The notes: generated by a model not told the origin, from the sequence alone. A stretch of 64,000 nucleotides of DNA from Dicaeum eximium (GCA_013396995.1 VWZP01007937.1:62001-126000), one strand, 5' to 3'. Shown: positions 35,881-47,417, numbered from the stretch's first letter. Translations and numbers: made by a program.

Positions 35881-38820
35881 AACTGAAGTGAGAAAGCTTT
35901 CCAGAAACATGGTAATTAACTGAAAACTAGATACTTTTAATTTTAGAATGTTTATGTGAATCTATACATGTTAGTGGACAGAAATGCATGTCTAAGTGCT
36001 CTGAAGTTGCCCTGGAGTGATGTGGTAATTACCTGGTTATGAGTTGTGCATGTTAATTTCTGCAGGTGATTTATCTGGTTTATCTGGCTTTTAAAGACAT
36101 TATATTTTCCTTCTTTATTTTTTTTTAATGCTCCTATTTTCACAACAGAGCACAGATAGCATTCCTGTAATTATGAGTGCAGGCAAGAGTTGACAAGGAG
36201 AAGCAAGAGCTGAAGGTGAGGTAGCTTCTCAGTTAATCTGTGAGGAGAGATAACTGGCAATAACATGAAGCAGAGCAAAGATGTGGCCAGAGAGGCAAGC
36301 AGAAAGGGTACTTTTATCAGCTTTGTTTCAACACAGCTATTACAGTAAGTACTAAAAGAGGAAAAGAAGCAATTACAGTAGTGAAGCGTAACTGAATTTT
36401 GAAATGCCTTTTAATAATGTGCAGGACAGGAACTGCATCTGTACCTGAGCAACTGGGGCATGCTCTGGATGTGTCTTGCTTACCTGCTTTCAGTAGAAAC
36501 ACAAATAGAAAAATTTTAGTTGAATTTGTAACTGAGAGCATGTGTTTATGAATTTGTTAATCAGACCTATCATCAGAACTTTCAATGTTAAAAATGTTTT
36601 TGATAGTGAGGCCTGGGCTAGGCATAAATGCCTTCCATTGTCAATGTGTTTGAGTGCTTGTTTTGTCTGAAAAGTAATCAAAGATACAGATTATATGAGC
36701 CTTTAATATTCATTGTTATTTACCTCTGAAAGATTCAGCTGGTTTGCTTTGCAATTGCTTCTGTAAAAGAAATGCTGCATTGTAATCAATTTGCTGTGTG
36801 CAGTTTGAAATGTCAGGGACATTTCTGATATTTAACCTGCAGACTCCTGCAGTATGGGATGAGGCAGAGTTTTTGAAGTAAGGCTATTTTAAGGACTAAC
36901 TTCTATGAGATTTCAGGTTCAGCATATCCAAGTGCAGTGGATGCTTCCTTATGTGTTTGTTTTCTTTTTAATTTAAAGTCAAGATGCATTTTAGGCAGCA
37001 GCTAAGATCCATTAATTGAGGTGCATTTTTTTTTTCACTACACTGCTATTTGTCTGGTCATTCTTTTAAATGTGATAAATACACACTATTGACTGATCAC
37101 TTTTGAGTGTTGACATTGTTTGAAAGATCATGGGAAATACTAAATATTACTTTGTTATCAAAATACATATTTGAGTGTAGAATTCAATTAAAATGTCATA
37201 ATCAAAAATAGTTTAGAAAGCAAACTGTTCAATGCACTAATTTAAAGAAAAAACTTTTAAAATGGAACTCTGTGGAGCTTTTGTAGATACGTAGGCCTCT
37301 CTTCACTGTTGGTTCAGTTTATTTAAAGAGCTTTTCTAGTCACCTTTGAACCTAAATGATTTCTCCAGATGTACAGAAGTGAACAATGTAAAAATCTTGC
37401 TGCTTCAGCAGAACAGGATCCAGCTGGCAGGGAACTGGATCTGCAAGTCATTGGTTACAGCTGTGTTTCGATTTATGTGATGGTTGAAAAAATAAATTAC
37501 TGGATTAAATGGCTAGAAAGAGGACTCTTTGTTTAGCCCTTGTGTGGGGACTGAAAGTGTTTATGGTGCTGTTTTCTTCAGAGCCTTTGCAAAGTAAGCT
37601 GGACAAATAGACTTATTCAAAACTTCTCTGAAATGTTGTGCATTCAGCTTTATTTCTTTACAGAAGACACTGTATGTTTTTGTATAATGCTGTCAGCCAG
37701 CAACCATTTTTAAGGTCTCTTGGCCTTTGAGAGTGGCAGTAGCATTTTAGCAATGTCTTGTAGGCATTGCAGTTTATCACTGGAAGGCAGTTTCCTTTCG
37801 TTAAAAGTTTTCAAATGCACTTCTTGGCATGAACACAAATACATGTAGAGACTCCTGTCAAACTCATAACTTTTTAATGGGTTTAATATTTCAGCTTTGT
37901 ATACCACTTACCTTTTGCTCTACATAACAGTGCTGATGTAATTGCAAATTGGGTGCCCAATAATTTACAGAGCAGGCACAATGAAATCAGAAACTAATGC
38001 CAAGTGTTTGGATTATTGCATATCTTATTTTAATGGTCTAACTATGGTGATTATGTCTTATTACCTGATATCCTGTTTCTGCAAAGATTTACATGCTTAA
38101 TTTTATTAAACAGTTCCACTTTGCTTGATAAGACTGAGTGATACATAGAGCCCATCACAGCTTTGTTAACTATTTTGATAAGAAATGTGTTGGTTTTTTT
38201 AAATCTTTATACAATTAGGGCCCTCTGAAATCTCACAAATTGTCTTTTCTACTGCAGGTAGCTTGGGTTGAAGGAGTTGAGATGTAACATCTTCCAGCAC
38301 AGTCCCCACTCCATTGCAGTCACTGGGCATTTTACCACTGGCTTGTCTTAGGATACAATTTCAGTTTTAAAAGTATTTTAATGCTTTTGCTTATAACCAA
38401 TATCCCAAGACCCACAAGTGATTTTTCTTAAGTAGTGCAACTGTTGCTAATAGTGCTAGTGAAGTGATACACTACCAAATGTGGAAAAAGATTTGATATT
38501 AGACTCACAGAAGTTTTGAAGGCTTCTTGCAGGAGCTATGGAGAGCAAAATAATAGCGTAGAACTTTCAGTCATGGCAGACAGCGAGCTCATAGTGAATT
38601 TTAAAGATTTAGCTGGCTTTCAACATAATAATTTGCAAAGCCAGGAGCTTTTCAGCACTTATATCTGTTTATTCAGCAATATTTCCTAGTAATTATTTTA
38701 GGCTGACCATTAGTTTCCTTTTACAGTCATAAAGCATAATGTAGCTGTAGCCGAGTATCCTATTTCTTAAAACATTTCTAAAACAGTGCATAAATGTGGA
38801 AAATTATGGTTGTGATTAGA
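35881..38820. other. AT-rich non-coding interval
   Basis: No gene, RNA gene or interspersed repeat was recognised. Frames are all shorter than 75 codons. By position it is intronic to the miRNA host unit. Confidence 0.6.
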
Positions 38821-38829
38821 TCATAATTG

Positions 38830-39330
38830 TTGTTCTGTCAAGATCTAATTACTTTTTTAAAAACAGTTTGCACAAATTGTTCTCAAAAGATTGTCTTTTT
38901 AAAATCCTACAAAGCGCTGACCAAGAGCTAAATACCAGAACAGGAGTTCCAAGGCAAAAAATGAAATCAAACAAGTTGGCCAAGTTCCATCACAAGCCAC
39001 CCTCAGAAATACCAGAGAGAGGCTTAAAATATTTTAAATATAATATTTCCCCTCCCCCCTTTTCTTTTACTGTTGTCTCCGAGCAGCACTATTACATTAA
39101 GAGCCATGCGACAGAAAGTCGTGGTGATGCAGAATAAATAACCATAATGTATCAAAAGCAGACAAAGGTGTGATTGATCTGTCTGGAATTGGCAGACTCT
39201 TTCGCTGTGTCAGGCTGTTTCTTTGATCAATGAAGGTATAGCCTCTGACCTTTAAAAAAATCAATGAGATTGATTGAAAGGAGAGAGAGAACTATGAGAA
39301 TGCAGGATAGCTTTAACCTTCACTGTCTAG
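38830..39330. promoter_or_regulatory. Candidate conserved enhancer with TALE/PBX- and TCF-like sites
   Basis: The block has a balanced, complex sequence unlike its flanks. It carries a cluster of TGATTGAT-like words: TGATTGAT at 39171-39178, TGATCAAT at 39224-39231 and TGATTGA at 39271-39277 preceded by TCAAT at 39261. A TCF/LEF-like CTTTGATC lies at 39221-39228 and a nuclear-receptor-like TGACCTTTAA near 39246. These are motif matches only; conservation and activity are inferred. It lies about 8 kb upstream of mir-125b-2. Confidence 0.35.
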
Positions 39331-42300
39331 AAAATTTAAAATATCCTGGTTTTGCAGGCATTGAACCTATTTTGTATTTTCTTTTTTAAATGCTTTTCTT
39401 TTCCCCAGACTGCTTTTGAAACCTCTAAAAACAACACTGTAGAAATGTTGTGTCTGAATGTTTCTCACAAATGTTTATCTTCAGATTGCATTGTTAAGAA
39501 AACAGGAGTGTTTTGTCCTGCTGCAGAATTCTGTACATTCTCATAGTGCTTGCAGCATGTACCAACTACTCTTAATTTCCTTTTACAAACTTGGATTTTT
39601 ATGTGGCAAATACACACATCAGAGTCAGTGCACAGAGAAGTGGTTCAGGTCATTTCAGAAATATTATCCACCCGAATAAAGGGACTTGTATTGCCCTATT
39701 TCAGGATGAGACCCACCGGTGATTGCAACAATAGAGTGTAACCAGTATGGAGGGGTGACTCCTGGGAATAGACAGCATATTTTGGTGATCTAGTTCCATG
39801 TAATCTTGTGTTTTTATCAATTATATATATGTCTGTGTGTGTGTGTGTGCAGGTATACCTGCAGGCCAGGAAAGAGTAAAAATGTCATACTGAAAAATTT
39901 AGGAAGCAGGATTTTTAAAATAGTGCTTGGTACTTTATATCTCTCTTACTGAACAGACTACAAATGTAGAGCTGGCTGTTCAGGCAAAACCAGGTTTTTG
40001 AACAGCTGGAAGTTCATTTCGTACTGGGCCCTTCCTTTCTCCACATTGTGCTGATGCTGTATTAAGTATAACACAAAGCAATTAGCGAAGTAAGTATAAA
40101 AAGTATTCATATATAGAAAAGTTAATTCATTCATTGCTTCATGCTCTCACAGCTCAAGGAAACATAGGTCAAAAAAAGTATACATATCACAGTGGTTTGT
40201 TTTCACGAATAACTATTTTTTTAATTGAATGTGTTGGTAAAATCAAGGTCTATTGAATAGAATTCACATAAAAAGTAATTCTAACTGCAATAATTTCTGC
40301 TGTCATACGTCTGTGTTTTAATAAAGGGTAGGTAAATTGACAAGTCAGCAAGGAGATGGTATAATAGCATTTCTTGAGTAAGATGGAGCTTGCGTAGGAA
40401 GAGAAGGATATTGCTGTTTCTCTGTAATTTTATTTCTGTGATTTCGTTTCTGTAATAGATTGTGTAGGCTATATGTATTTTCAATACTTCATGATCAGGT
40501 GGGAATTACAGCTAAGTTTAAAAAGGCACACTTACTAAATTACAAGATGAATTCTGGATGTAGCATTTCTAAACAAGAAAATAGAATGTTAGATTTTTTT
40601 TAATGGTAAATCTGAGACTAGGTAGCTGTGGGAATTTTCTGAAGTCTTTATCCCCTTGCTGTTCATCATTGAGGTGAGAAGGTGTTAGAGATAATCATAC
40701 AGAACTATGGTGTAGGTCATTTCAACTAGGCACAGGTCATTCTAACAGTGTTACTCTTCTAGGTCATTTAACTGCTACATTAAGAGAATCTTTTTTTATT
40801 AATATCCTTTCCATGTGCACTTTGATGAAGAAACTTTTGCTTCTAGAAAAAGGAAAGGGATGAGTGTGTTATGTCTCAGAAATATCAGAATAACATTTGA
40901 TATTAGTGCATTTCTCTCTTCCCATTAGATATATTCTGATTTTGCTCCAATGGTATCTAATTCTTCTCATCGCATTCTCTTAACGTTACTATCTGTTATT
41001 CCAGAGAGTCCTTATCTGTCACACAAAGTTTGTGTTAATATTGCAAATCACCTCACTCTTGCTGTTTAAAAAACAAAAGGCTCATCCTGCATTTGAACAG
41101 TTCTGGTATCTGACATGCATGTCCAGTCTCACCTCTCCTCCCTCTCCGTCCAGAAGTAATAATCCAGGAAACAGCTTCTTTTTTCTTCTCTCTTTCTTTT
41201 TTCATTTTTTTTTTTAATTTTTTATTTTTGGGTGCTTTCAGCAATGGCTGCTCCCCTTTCTGTTCCTCACAGACACAAACTGCATCTTTCCAGTGTGGAT
41301 GTGGATGCTGTCCCCTTGTGGATGATGCTCACAGTCTGAGCTGCTGCCTGCAAAACTGAGCAGTGCCCTTCAGCCAGTTTAAGGTGGTGTCTGGTGCAGT
41401 GCATTCATTTAGCATGACTAAAGGACAAAATTAAGGTTCTTTTTGTTTCTCATCCCCCTGCCAGCTAAAGCTTTCCCAGAAAAGAGGCAAAGCTGAGGTC
41501 ATTTTTTTTCCATCTGTGAGGGGTCAGTGACTGCAACCAAGCTGTTCCTGGCTGAGGTATAAGCCTGTTAAAAAGCACCTATGCTAGCAGCTGAATCATT
41601 TTTGAGACCAAATTTTTATATTTCTACTAATGAAAACAGTAAGTCATTAAATCCAGCAGTCGATCTCCAATTATAACCTGTTTTGGACAGCATGCAGCCC
41701 TGCCCAGACAGACCCCCGACCTCGGCCTTTGCCTCTGCCGTGAGACCCCTGTTTGCTGCCCTGTCCCATGCCCACTGCTAACATCTCTAGAAGCACCAAT
41801 TCCTCCCCAAAATACCATTGCAACAGCTATTTCTGCTATTTGGTGTTCTCAATGCTGCCTGGACTGGGGCTGTGCGTTCAGTCTGTCCAGATGAGAAGCG
41901 GATCTATGGTTAAAAAAGGTGTGGTTCTGCTTGGAAACAGAGGCAGTGTGTAAAGGCAGTGATGTAAGTGTAAATGTACCAGGGTTTCCTTTCACTATTA
42001 TTATTATTTAAGTCTAACAGAATAAATCAGACTTAAGAGACCTGAATTCTGGATACCTGCTACCTGGATTCTTTCATTCCTCCTGAGAAAATCAGAGGCG
42101 GATATGTGAGAATAGCTGGAGCATTTTTATGAAAAGCTCTTAGATCTTTTCCTGTACAGGAATAAAAAAAAAAAAAGTTTAATGGTTGACATTTAATCTT
42201 CATACAGTAAATAATAATTACAGGCAAGAATTTAAAGTGGTTCTGCTCATAGTCAAGCCTGATGGTTCTTTTCTCCTTGCATTGCATGAGGATTTACTGT

Positions 42301-42520
42301 ACTGTGTATGCAAAATGTAAATGATGGGCAATTCTGTGAAATTCAGACATGCACACAAAACTGTCTTTCCAACTTTTTCACACTTACCTTCAAACTGAAA
42401 ATGGATTTTCCTGGTGGCTGATTAACCAGAAATGAGTTGTTTCTAACTAGGTTGAGGGGAGCAGGGTTCTGTAATATTGGATTAGTGAAAGGAGTGAACA
42501 GCTTCAGTTTAATTCAACTA
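39331..42520. other. Non-coding interval with simple repeats
   Basis: No gene was seen. It holds a short (TG)8 tract at 39834-39849 followed directly by the 12-bp palindrome CAGGTATACCTG (39850-39861). A GC-richer patch lies near 41,250-41,900, without motif-bearing frames. Confidence 0.6.
39834..39861. repeat. (TG)n tract joined to a 12-bp palindrome
   Basis: Eight TG units run straight into the perfect palindrome CAGGTATACCTG, which contains two overlapping CAGGT/ACCTG E-box-like half sites of the kind ZEB/SNAI factors bind. The repeat is seen directly; binding is inferred. Confidence 0.8.
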
Positions 42521-42539
42521 GTCTTCTATTTTTAATCTC

Positions 42540-43260
42540 CAAGGAAACAGCTGAGTTGAATGTTAATTAAACAGCAGTCTTTGATCCACCCAGCCACTCC
42601 CGGAGGCATAATAATAATATATAAGTGCACAGCAGCACATATATAATAGGTGCACTTAAAGGAGTGCATCTCACCATATTCACATTTAAAATATTTCTTG
42701 CTGACCCACTCTGATAGTATTTAAATAGGGAAAGGACAAAAGAGGAAAAAATGCTAAGATAAACTTTGATGGTCTGAAGGTAGGGCAGCAGTGCAAGTGT
42801 GAGTTCCTATTATGAGGATGTATAAGGGTTAATGATTAGAAGAGTAGAATCAGGAAAGACCTTAAGCCCAGATCTATGACAGTGGTAATTGAGCTGATTG
42901 ATTACGACATCTCGTTTCAGACGACTATTGATTTAATCTAGTCTGCAGTCCCATTGGCCCCAGAGGTGCTCCCGAGTGAGGCTCAGCACTTGAACCTGGG
43001 TACTCTTCCCTACTCACCGTCTAGATATAAATTTCCAGAGTCTGCGACCATTTATAATTTTCACTCATCTTCATCCTTTTATTCAGAAGCTTCTAATTTC
43101 ATCAGGCTAATACTTTTAACCGTTGAGGGGAGAGGCACAGGGAAAATGAAATGGCACAGACTGAAAAGGGTGGGTTTTTTTAAAAAAAAGGCAAGACACA
43201 CAGCCGGGGCTCTGTGGCCAGTATTTGCATCTGTTGTCTCTGATTCGCAGAGCTAGCAAA
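42540..43260. promoter_or_regulatory. Candidate conserved regulatory block upstream of mir-125b-2
   Basis: The block contains an inverted repeat of TAAGTGCAC (42622-42630) and GTGCACTTA (42650-42658) with a 19-base spacer. It also has a PBX/HOX-like TGATTGATTAC (42895-42905), a second ATTGATTTAAT (42927-42937) and a paired-homeodomain-like TTAATTAAAC near 42,563. The complex composition and motif density suggest an enhancer. No protein-coding frame is convincing. Activity and conservation are inferred. Confidence 0.35.
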
Positions 43261-43799
43261 GGCTGCTTTTGGAGGCAGTCCACAAAGCTGGGCTATCAGT
43301 CGGCAGTTTGCTGTATGCGCACGTTCAATTATTAAAATAGTAGACTTTTTTTCTTTCTGATAGCCATAGCGAGGTCATGACATTAATTTATCCAGGGTAT
43401 TGTGGGTAACTATACAGAAAAAAAAGCATAAAGGGCACAGATGCTGGAGCAGCAAAAAATGGATGGGTCTGAGCAAAAGGAGATTAAGAGGCGATGACCA
43501 ATCTAATGTACGTATAGCAGTAAGAAGCCGGCATCCGTCACAGACTGTTGATGGCAATAAGTATTTTAAGCCATGCTGTGCATGTGGTAATTTTTTTATA
43601 TATATATACCTCAGTAACTGCTAAGCTGAATGCTGTAATCCTGTATTTTTTCAGTTTCCCAAATCTGATTTTGGTCTTGTTTTTGTTGTCTCATGCTTGG
43701 TGTTCTTCGCTCGCTGTCTGTATGTGGGTGTGTGTCTGTCTCTGTCTCTCCCTTTCTCTGAGATTACAAACTTAACTGTTTCCTAATTGTCTACTTTCC

Positions 43800-44260
43800 T
43801 CCATCCTTTTCCTAAGAAATTAATCACCATCACCATGACCGGTCCCAAGCGCACACTAACTGGGCTTAGGGCGTGTACCCGGCGTTTTGGCTTCCTTCCT
43901 TTACTTTGAGGCTGTGTGGCATTTTCTTTTGGACCTTTCCTGCAAGTGGATGCCCTTCCCATTTGCTGCTGCTGCTGTAAGGTTGCCAAAAGGCTACCTG
44001 AGCCGGGACTGCAGCGCTGCATCCTGGGACCTGCCCGCCCGGCTATGCCGAGGGCTTCCACGGCACCAGGCAGCTCTGAGAATTGGCTGGTGAATTGCGA
44101 ATCACCTGTCCCCCCCTCTGGTAAATAATTTCTATACCGCGAATCACAGTGGTGTGGTATTGTCTGGAAAAGTAATTCCCAAATACTGTTGGCGTAAAAA
44201 AGGGAAAAGCTGAAAGACTGTCAACACCGTAAGCCATTAAAGTCCCTTGCCTTAAGAACA
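43800..44260. promoter_or_regulatory. CpG-enriched block, possible second promoter or enhancer
   Basis: CpG is locally frequent (for example around 43,840-43,885 and 43,995-44,065) in otherwise CpG-poor DNA. Two copies of the CpG-bearing 9-mer GCGAATCAC lie 42 bases apart (44097-44105 and 44139-44147). The block is about 3.1 kb upstream of mir-125b-2. No TATA box was obvious. It could be an alternative start for a shorter transcript carrying only mir-125b-2. Frames across it on both strands lack motifs. Confidence 0.3.
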
Positions 44261-45339
44261 AAGGAACAAGGTAAAAATGCACACAATGATTATGCTCTGT
44301 GGATTTTCATAGCCTGTCAGAGAACTTGTGCCTATGTTTCAGTTATCAGCCTTTGTGCTTTGTTTTGTGTCGTATATTTTCTATACACGTCTTGAGTTTC
44401 TCCGTGTGTGTATTCGGTGTACGTGTATGTGTTCAGACTTGTCTATCAAAACGGAGCAAATATCGTACAAAAAAATACACAAGTGGGGCTCAAACATGCA
44501 TTTTCTGTACTCATTGTGGTGGTGTGGGTGTATTGCCATTGTTCTCTTGCAGTGCTCCCTCTGATACAAGCAGCTTCTATTTTTTTTATTTTATTTTAAC
44601 TAAGAAGTCTAAAATAAAAGAAAAGAAAAAAAGGAAAACAAATTGCTTAGTCCAGTTAAATGCCAATAGAAGCTCAGAAACTCACAATTTCAGCACAGTG
44701 AATGGTGATTCAGACCCTGGCAGGGTTTTGGCTATGAGACAATTCCTACTTATAAAGAGTACAATGCAGGGGGGAGGAAGATAGCATTAATTTTGAGGAA
44801 GATTAATATTAGTCTTTTAATGTTCATTATTTCCTGAAGAAGTGAATCCTTGTAGCTTTTGAGAGCTAGTGTGTCCTTCCCACTGGTATTTACTCGAGCA
44901 AAGGAAAAAATGAAGAAGGCGTAGAATAAACTCCTAAGACTGTTCAAGAATTACTGGCATTATTTCTCTCTACATCACGTGTGAGCCTGGGTTGCCTGCT
45001 ATTCCTGAGGCAGAGGATCGAGGATGAAAGTCTGTGTGTCAGAGCCTGTTTTCACAACTGCATTTGGAGATCTGTCTTATTGATTAGGAAAAAAAGGGGG
45101 TGGGAATAGGAGTGTGAGGTGAGGGGAGGACCGACTGACTACTGGCTTATTGCAGCTCAAGACATTTTCTTCCGGAAAGATGTCAAACAACTGAGACACA
45201 GCAAGAGAGGAAGTAGAAAGGTGGAAAAATAAGAAGAGGGACCCTTTGGAAGAAATGAAGGCATTCCTTATGAGAGCCTTGAGGTTTTTTGTTTTTTTTT
45301 CTTCTAACATCTGACCCACAAGGGCTAGAGTGACAGCGT

Positions 45340-45601
45340 CATGCAAATGCTGCAGTCCAGCAGGTCTGAGAGAGGGTGGATGCTAGAGAGTGAGTTAATG
45401 TTAATGATGAGTGCAGTGAAAATACCAGCCGATACCACCCCCTCCACACACAACTGCTCTGAGTCAGCATCCGCTGCTTTGCCGTGCCTTTCTGTGCGTG
45501 TGTGTGTGTGTGTGTGCGCATGTGTGTGTGTGTGTGCGAGTGTGTGCTCTGACCGTGTGTGTGCATGGAAGGTAAAGCCAGTCAGTCAGTGAGAAGCAAA
45601 G
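45340..45601 (+). other. Candidate host-gene exon or alternative first exon
   Basis: The segment ends in a strong splice-donor match, AAAG|GTACGT at 45601/45602, with an alternative AAG|GTAAAG at 45571/45572. It contains an NF-E2/MAF/NRF2-type site TGAGTCAGCA (45460-45469) and a long TG/CG tract (45493-45538). No open frame longer than about 85 codons is present, as expected for a non-coding exon. A matching acceptor was not identified, so a first exon is the simpler reading. It is about 1.6 kb upstream of mir-125b-2. All of this is inferred from motifs. Confidence 0.25.
45493..45571. repeat. (TG)n/(CG) microsatellite, Z-DNA-prone
   Basis: The tract is mostly TG units with interspersed CG and CA steps. 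The first 46 bases (45493-45538) alternate purine and pyrimidine without a break, the classical requirement for Z-DNA formation. The remainder is interrupted TG. Confidence 0.9.
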
Positions 45602-45830
45602 GTACGTTTGAGAGCAACTAAAATCTGACTGATTTCCATCTTCAGAGCATCAGATGTATTCCCTAAAGAGGATGGGTCTATGCGATGGGGGTGGTATAAT
45701 TATGTTAATGTCATATTTATAGAGGGGAGAGATTTTTCATTCTAATTATTGATTTGAAAGCTGTGGTCAAAATTGTTTGTTAAATCATGATCAGCTTTAA
45801 AAAAAAATGGAATGAAATATAGGGACTGCT

Positions 45831-45863
45831 ATACATATATATATATATCTCATATATATATAT
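45831..45863. repeat. (AT)n microsatellite
   Basis: Two (AT)n runs are separated by a CTC interruption. This is a simple repeat with nothing else attached. Confidence 0.9.
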
Positions 45864-47163
45864 TTTGTTTCGTTTAACTATTTTGTGTCTGAGGCATAAC
45901 TGATTGAATGGTGCACAGTGACAAAGAAACGGCTCTTATATAATGTTGCATTATATCATCAGCTGAAATAATATTGTAAATAATCCAAAATGTTCTGAAA
46001 TCTGAAGTATCAGTCTGGAGGGGAGGGTGAAGGGCAGGGGTGGGGGTGGGGGGCACTGGCAAATCTTTTCTTCGGCAGAGCACTCTGTACAGCTTTCTTG
46101 TAAATGGATGGTTCACCTGTTCGACTAGCAGAGATTCTAATTCTTCCCCCCCTTCTCTTTTTTTTTCCTTTTTAAAGCTGAACGGCTTCCCGAAGAGCTC
46201 TGAGTTTTCTATGCCAGATTCTGCTCCACTGGCTAGGACCTTTATGGCTGCTGTTTCTTTTGCTCTGGGATCTGATGGAGGAAAAAAAAAAATAAAAGCC
46301 ACGATGGATCCTGTCCCTCAAGTAGAAATTTTCTTTTTCATTCTGCAAACAAGACTAAAGATCAGAGGAGAATGGATGCAAAAGTAATTCAGGATTGTGG
46401 TCGTGCCATTAAAAGTGTTCGGCTTCAGAACAAAATTATTTGGGAAATCCGAGCATTTCTTCTTACTGTATCGACAGTATTTGAAAGTTATGTGTGCTTT
46501 GAGTAATCTGGTTCAAGTGACAACAATCTCTGCATGTCAATGTTTTCTGCAGCTTATGGAGCGAAGGCTAGATTTGCCACTGGAAAGGAAGAACCTTTTT
46601 CTAGCAGTCTGTAGAAGGATTAAATGTTGAACGTGGGGAAGAGGCAAAAAGTGAATACACGCCCAAATGTTATCCTTGCATCGTGAATGGGTTTAAAGTA
46701 CTCTGTAACCCAGGGCCCACCTGAACAGTAGGACTACAAGTATAATGGGGAAATATTTCAATTAGAACCCCCTTAACAAGCATTTAATCCTTCTTTCAGG
46801 CATTAAGGAAATAGAATAAAATTGTTACAGTACAAATCTGCTGGAAGCAGATTTTAACCCATTTGTAGACGCTTCCCTCTGATGCATTATAGTAACATAG
46901 CTGCTTGCGAGACAAGGCAGTGAAGATTTTTATCCTGTGTTCTCTTTTTTCTTTTCAAAAGTTAAGGACTATACTCTCAGAAAAGTCTGTTCGGTCAGCT
47001 GATACATTGTGTGAATGTATGTATGCATCTTGCCTGCTTATTTGATCTTTTCTGCCCCCTACTTGAAACTGTGGTTTGNAACAATAGCAGTGAAAGTTTT
47101 GGTGACAGCGATTATGACTACTAAACAATTCAGTTTATTGGAAGACGAATTCTTCTGGATCAT

Positions 47164-47253
47164 ATCGGACTTTTCCTAGTCCCTGAGACCCTAACTTGTG
47201 AGGTTTTTTAGCAACAATCACAAGTCAGGCTCTTGGGACCTAGGCGGAGGGGA
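47164..47253 (+). ncRNA. MIR125B2: mir-125b-2 microRNA precursor
   Basis: This is a hairpin of about 90 nt. The 5p mature arm lies at 47180-47201 (starts UCCCUGAGACCC, seed CCCUGAG), the vertebrate homologue of lin-4. The 3p arm at 47218-47239 starts UCACAAGUCAGGC, which identifies the -2 paralogue rather than mir-125b-1. Outer stem halves CUUUUCCUAG (47170-47179) and CUAGGCGGAG (47240-47249) flank the arms. The loop (47202-47217) is U-rich. miR-125b represses LIN28, TP53-network and BCL2-family mRNAs in other vertebrates. It lies 34.2 kb downstream of let-7c on the same strand. An ambiguous base (N at 47079) sits 85 bases upstream, outside the hairpin. Confidence 0.98.
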
Positions 47254-47373
47254 ACCAGCAGCTTTGGACTGTGTTTCTCTGCAGAATTTAGAGAACCAAA
47301 GGAGCTTTACTTGCCTGGAAGGGTAAAAAGGAAATCATACCTATTTCAAATGTTAAGCATCAGAACTGTTCCT

Positions 47374-47417
47374 AAAAAAAAAAAAAAAGAAAAAAGAAAA
47401 AAAATCAAAAAAATTGT
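47374..47417. repeat. A-rich low-complexity tract
   Basis: A long A run with scattered G and TC interruptions begins about 120 bases downstream of mir-125b-2. It is a simple tract; no mobile-element body was recognised before it. Confidence 0.8.

Larger units (their letters stand above)
12231..47253 (+). ncRNA. MIR99AHG: Minimal span of the polycistronic miRNA host transcript (MIR99AHG-like lncRNA)
   Basis: The coordinates are only the interval that one host RNA must cover to contain all three hairpins. They are not observed transcript ends. In mammals mir-99a, let-7c and mir-125b-2 lie in introns of the lncRNA MIR99AHG (LINC00478) in the same order and orientation. The order, orientation and wide gap before mir-125b-2 are kept here. 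The true gene probably begins at or upstream of the candidate promoter near 7.9 kb and may run past 63.7 kb, where a small exon-like unit occurs. Separate promoters for miR-99a/let-7c and for miR-125b-2 are also possible: a CpG-bearing block lies at 43.8-45.6 kb. Exons cannot be placed from sequence alone. Confidence 0.6.
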
